A stretch of DNA of 8,914 nt from Phyllobacteriaceae bacterium (GTDB taxonomy: Bacteria; Pseudomonadota; Alphaproteobacteria; Rhizobiales; Rhizobiaceae): positions 1-8,914 of the forward strand of contig JAHEGF010000133.1 in NCBI GenBank assembly GCA_024645155.1, written 5' to 3'. The notes below the pieces were generated by a model. The model was not told the origin of the DNA and ran no database searches. It was given only the letters and a program-made list of their open reading frames with translations. Every line of letters starts with the position of its first letter. Within the stretch, counting starts at the first letter, position 1. The position numbers and the translations under genes were made by a program. Of this stretch, positions 7,098 to 8,914 are shown piece after piece.

Positions 7098-7226
7098 ATG
7101 ACCTTGAAATTGGCGCTGATCTTGTTGACATGCCTGACATTGTCCGGGTGCGTAGGCGCTAGCGGTAGCGCCCCCGGTGAAGCGGCAAGAATCGAAAATG
7201 GCCGCGACCGGCCCAACGGTCGTTAA
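7098..7226 (+). CDS. Very small predicted lipoprotein (42 aa), function unknown
   Basis: A 42-residue product not tied to a named family. Residues 1-17 look like a lipoprotein signal: one lysine (Lys4), a hydrophobic core LALILLTCLTL (5-15) and a lipobox LSGC (15-18). Cleavage before Cys18 would leave a 25-residue lipidated peptide, rich in Gly, Ala, Arg and Asn, ending DRPNGR. Residue 19 is valine, not aspartate, so outer-membrane sorting is more likely than inner-membrane retention if the Lol +2 rule applies. The near-perfect ribosome binding site and the lipobox together support a real gene. The in-frame extension back to 6942 overlaps the acyltransferase start, lacks any signal-like N-terminus and is rejected. 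The size recalls entericidin-like and other tiny envelope lipoproteins, but I see no specific similarity. No partner gene is obvious. Confidence 0.7.
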   Translation: MTLKLALILLTCLTLSGCVGASGSAPGEAARIENGRDRPNGR

Positions 7227-7428
7227 CCACGCGACCACAAACCTGCGATTATAAGAAAACCCGGAAACAGCCCTGTCAGGGCGCTCATCCCTATCCGTTC
7301 GGTCAATACACAACGGCGCAGCTTATGCTAGAAGATAGGCAAGCTTGTTGTGCCGCAGAAACGGGAATTCTGCGTTTTGGGACAAGGCTTGATCCAGAAA
7401 CAGGAAGTTGAAAGCGGGTAATCAGGGT
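7227..7428. other. Intergenic region before the dehydrogenase operon
   Basis: About 200 bp without a credible reading frame. It contains a short palindrome GCCCTGTCAGGGC (7270-7282) without a T-run, the longer hairpin at 7354-7378 described separately, and an 8-bp palindrome CAAGCTTG (7340-7347). A promoter for the dehydrogenase genes should be here; TATGCT near 7324 could be a -10 box, but I find no matching -35. Confidence 0.4.
7354..7378 (+). terminator. Hairpin with short T-run: weak terminator or operator
   Basis: CGCAGAA (7354-7360) pairs perfectly with TTCTGCG (7368-7374) around a 7-base loop and is followed by TTTT. It could end the small lipoprotein transcript, although it is 127 bp past that stop, or it could be an inverted-repeat operator or attenuator 50 bp before the dehydrogenase start. 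The T-run is only four bases, so termination would be weak. Confidence 0.4.
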
Positions 7429-8463
7429 ATGTCAACCAAAGCTGCCGTTTATCGCGGAAACAAGACCTTCACTTTGGAAGGCAAGGAAGTACCGCCACCG
7501 GGGCCAGGCGAGGTCCAGATCGATGTTGCATATTGTGGTATTTGCGGCACGGATCTGCATATATATCTCGGACATATGGACCAGCGGGTTGGTTTCAAAC
7601 GCACCATTGGTCATGAAATGTCCGGCATCATATCGGCTATTGGCGAGGGCGTGACTGGTCTTTCCGCTGGACAGCACGTTGTCGTTCGCCCGCTCGATCA
7701 TTGCGGAAATTGCCCGGCCTGCAATGCGGGCCATGAGCATATTTGCCACAATCTGAAGTTCATCGGCATCGATACCGAAGGAGCATTTCAGGAAAAGTGG
7801 AACGTGCCGTCGCATACGATACACGTCTTGCCTGACGAACTCGACCTATCCCACGCCGCGCTGATCGAACCCCTTGCTGTTGCCTGTCACGATGTCAAGC
7901 GCGGGCGGGTTGCCAAAGGTGAAGACGTCCTTGTGATCGGTGGTGGCCCGATTGGCATGCTGGTTGCACTTGTGGCCCGCCACGCAGGTGGCAATGTCAC
8001 GATATCGGAAATCAACGAAAATCGTCTTGCCTATGCCGCCAAACTCGGGTTTGCGGCACTCAATCCGCGCGAAACCGATGTTGCTAAGGTGATCCACGAG
8101 CGCACTGGCGGCAAGGGAGCCGACGTCGTCTTTGAAGTCTCCGGCAGCCAGCCGGGCGTTGATCTGATGACGGATGCCGCAGCGACACGCGGACGCATCG
8201 TCATGGTGGCCATTCATGCGACAAAGCCGCAGATTGACCTTTTCAGATTTTTCTGGCGCGAGCTGGAGTTGTCAGGCGCCCGTGTCTACCACAAGAAAGA
8301 CTATGATGAAGCAATGCGGCTCCTCGCCGAAGGTGTCGTGGACTGCAAAAGTTTCATCACCGACATTCAGCCTCTGGATGCCATTCAGGGGGCTTTTGAA
8401 GCACTGACATCGAACCCAAATGCGATGAAATCCATGATCCGGATTTCCGAAGGTGCATCATGA
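7429..8463 (+). CDS. Zinc-dependent medium-chain dehydrogenase, probably for a sugar acid or polyol
   Basis: A 344-residue cytosolic alcohol dehydrogenase of the zinc MDR class (sorbitol / threonine / butanediol dehydrogenase-like; RspB and LgoD are related types). Catalytic-zinc residues are seen: Cys39 in YCGICGTDLH (35-44), His62-Glu63 in GHEMSG and Glu147 in ALIEPLAVACHD. A structural-zinc site is formed by Cys92, Cys95, Cys98 and Cys106. The Rossmann fold has VIGGGPIG (169-176), and Glu194 at the end of the second strand (TISEIN) suggests NAD over NADP. I chose ATG at 7429. The in-frame TTG at 7408 has AGGA only two bases away and would add seven polar residues before the MSTKAAVY start typical of the family; the ATG itself has only a modest GCGGG ribosome site. 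Its stop overlaps the next gene by 4 bp, so the two enzymes probably act in one pathway. A hexonate dehydrogenase role is inference. Confidence 0.88.
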   Translation: MSTKAAVYRGNKTFTLEGKEVPPPGPGEVQIDVAYCGICGTDLHIYLGHMDQRVGFKRTIGHEMSGIISAIGEGVTGLSAGQHVVVRPLDHCGNCPACNAGHEHICHNLKFIGIDTEGAFQEKWNVPSHTIHVLPDELDLSHAALIEPLAVACHDVKRGRVAKGEDVLVIGGGPIGMLVALVARHAGGNVTISEINENRLAYAAKLGFAALNPRETDVAKVIHERTGGKGADVVFEVSGSQPGVDLMTDAAATRGRIVMVAIHATKPQIDLFRFFWRELELSGARVYHKKDYDEAMRLLAEGVVDCKSFITDIQPLDAIQGAFEALTSNPNAMKSMIRISEGAS

Positions 8464-8914
8464 GTGTCCTGGATACATTTAGTCTGGCCGGGAAAACGGC
8501 GCTGGTAACCGGAGCAAAACGCGGCATCGGCCGTGGTATGGCGGAAGCGCTGGCCGAGGCTGGTGCCGACATCATCGGTGTCAGTGCAACGCTGGATGCC
8601 GATGGCGGCGCGGTTGGCGATGCGGTGCGTGCCATGGGGCGCAACTTTTCGGGCTACCAGTGCGACTTCGGCGATCGCGCCGCGTTACATGGCTTCGCTG
8701 CAAGGGTACTCTCGGATCACCCGCATATCGACATACTTGTGAACAATGCCGGCACAATCAAACGCAAACCGGCAGCCGAGCACGAGGACGAACTTTGGGA
8801 CACGGTGATCGAGATCAACCTTTCGGCGCAATTTGTGCTTACGCGCGAAATCGGCAAGACAATGGTCGCCCGCGGTGGCGGAAAGATCATTTTCACGGCA
8901 TCGCTATTGACCTT
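8460..8914 (+). CDS. KduD-like short-chain dehydrogenase (partial, 3' end outside window)
   Basis: The first 151 residues of an SDR oxidoreductase, expected to total about 250. It resembles 2-dehydro-3-deoxy-D-gluconate 5-dehydrogenase (KduD) and gluconate 5-dehydrogenases. The N-terminus MSVLDTFSLAGKTALVTG is KduD-like. The cofactor site is TGAKRGIG (17-24), the structural motif is NNAG (95-98), Asn120 lies in IEIN, and Ser148 in FTAS is the expected catalytic serine. The Tyr-x-x-x-Lys pair would lie just past the window end. ATG at 8460 overlaps the preceding stop as ATGA, with GAAGG at 8449-8453 six bases upstream, so translation is likely coupled. Paired with the zinc dehydrogenase, it suggests two oxidoreduction steps on a sugar acid, for example epimerisation through a keto intermediate. 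The exact substrate is not deducible; other SDR specificities remain possible. Confidence 0.88.
   Translation, partial: MSVLDTFSLAGKTALVTGAKRGIGRGMAEALAEAGADIIGVSATLDADGGAVGDAVRAMGRNFSGYQCDFGDRAALHGFAARVLSDHPHIDILVNNAGTIKRKPAAEHEDELWDTVIEINLSAQFVLTREIGKTMVARGGGKIIFTASLLT

Noticed and set aside
7270..7282. Palindrome GCCCTGTCAGGGC as a terminator for the lipoprotein gene
   Set aside because: The stem has at most five or six pairs with a minimal loop and no T-run follows, so I do not call it a terminator.
7408..7428. TTG start for the zinc dehydrogenase
   Set aside because: The AGGA before it is only two bases away, and the seven extra residues precede the MSTKAAVY start typical of the family.
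1..8914. Mobile element, CRISPR array, toxin-antitoxin or phage defence system
   Set aside because: I saw no transposase or integrase, no regularly spaced repeats, no terminal inverted repeats and no defence-type domains; gene content and base composition look uniform.

Overview
The window looks like a chromosomal segment of an alphaproteobacterium, most likely in or near the Rhizobiales. I infer this from moderately GC-rich coding DNA with GC-rich third positions, from a nucleoside-type BMP transporter whose binding protein has an ordinary signal peptide instead of the lipoprotein signal of Gram-positives and spirochaetes, and from protein sequences that resemble rhizobial types. Genus cannot be fixed from the sequence alone.

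Region 1 (56-5848) is a left-to-right block. It begins with a QOR-type NADPH:quinone reductase (56-1033). After 69 bp comes a complete four-gene ABC importer of the BMP/PnrA/NupNOPQ type: a double-domain ATPase (1103-2671), two permeases (2671-3756 and 3756-4676) and a periplasmic binding protein (4723-5793). ATPase, permease 1 and permease 2 are joined by one-base stop/start overlaps, and the binding protein follows after 46 bp. Family knowledge points to uptake of a purine or nucleoside, with the ATPase powering one canonical ATP site and one degenerate site. A strong hairpin with T-runs on both strands (5818-5848) closes the block.

Region 2 (5864-6967, minus strand) is a single membrane acyltransferase of the acyltransferase-3/OafA family. 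It converges on the transporter block and uses the same terminator from the other side.

Region 3 (6968-7428) holds a divergent 130 bp spacer, a very small lipoprotein gene (7098-7226) with an excellent ribosome binding site, and about 200 bp of spacer containing a 7-bp-stem hairpin.

Region 4 (7429-8914) starts a second operon: a zinc- and probably NAD-dependent medium-chain dehydrogenase (7429-8463), overlapping by 4 bp a KduD-like short-chain dehydrogenase (8460 onward, cut by the window end). The pair suggests oxidation and interconversion of sugar acids (hexonates or keto-deoxy-gluconates).

I found no mobile elements, CRISPR arrays, tRNA or rRNA genes, and no clear sign of an undescribed system. 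Most of the window is well explained by known families. The least explained parts are the 42-residue lipoprotein, the hairpin before the dehydrogenase operon, and the real substrates of the transporter, acyltransferase and dehydrogenase pair.
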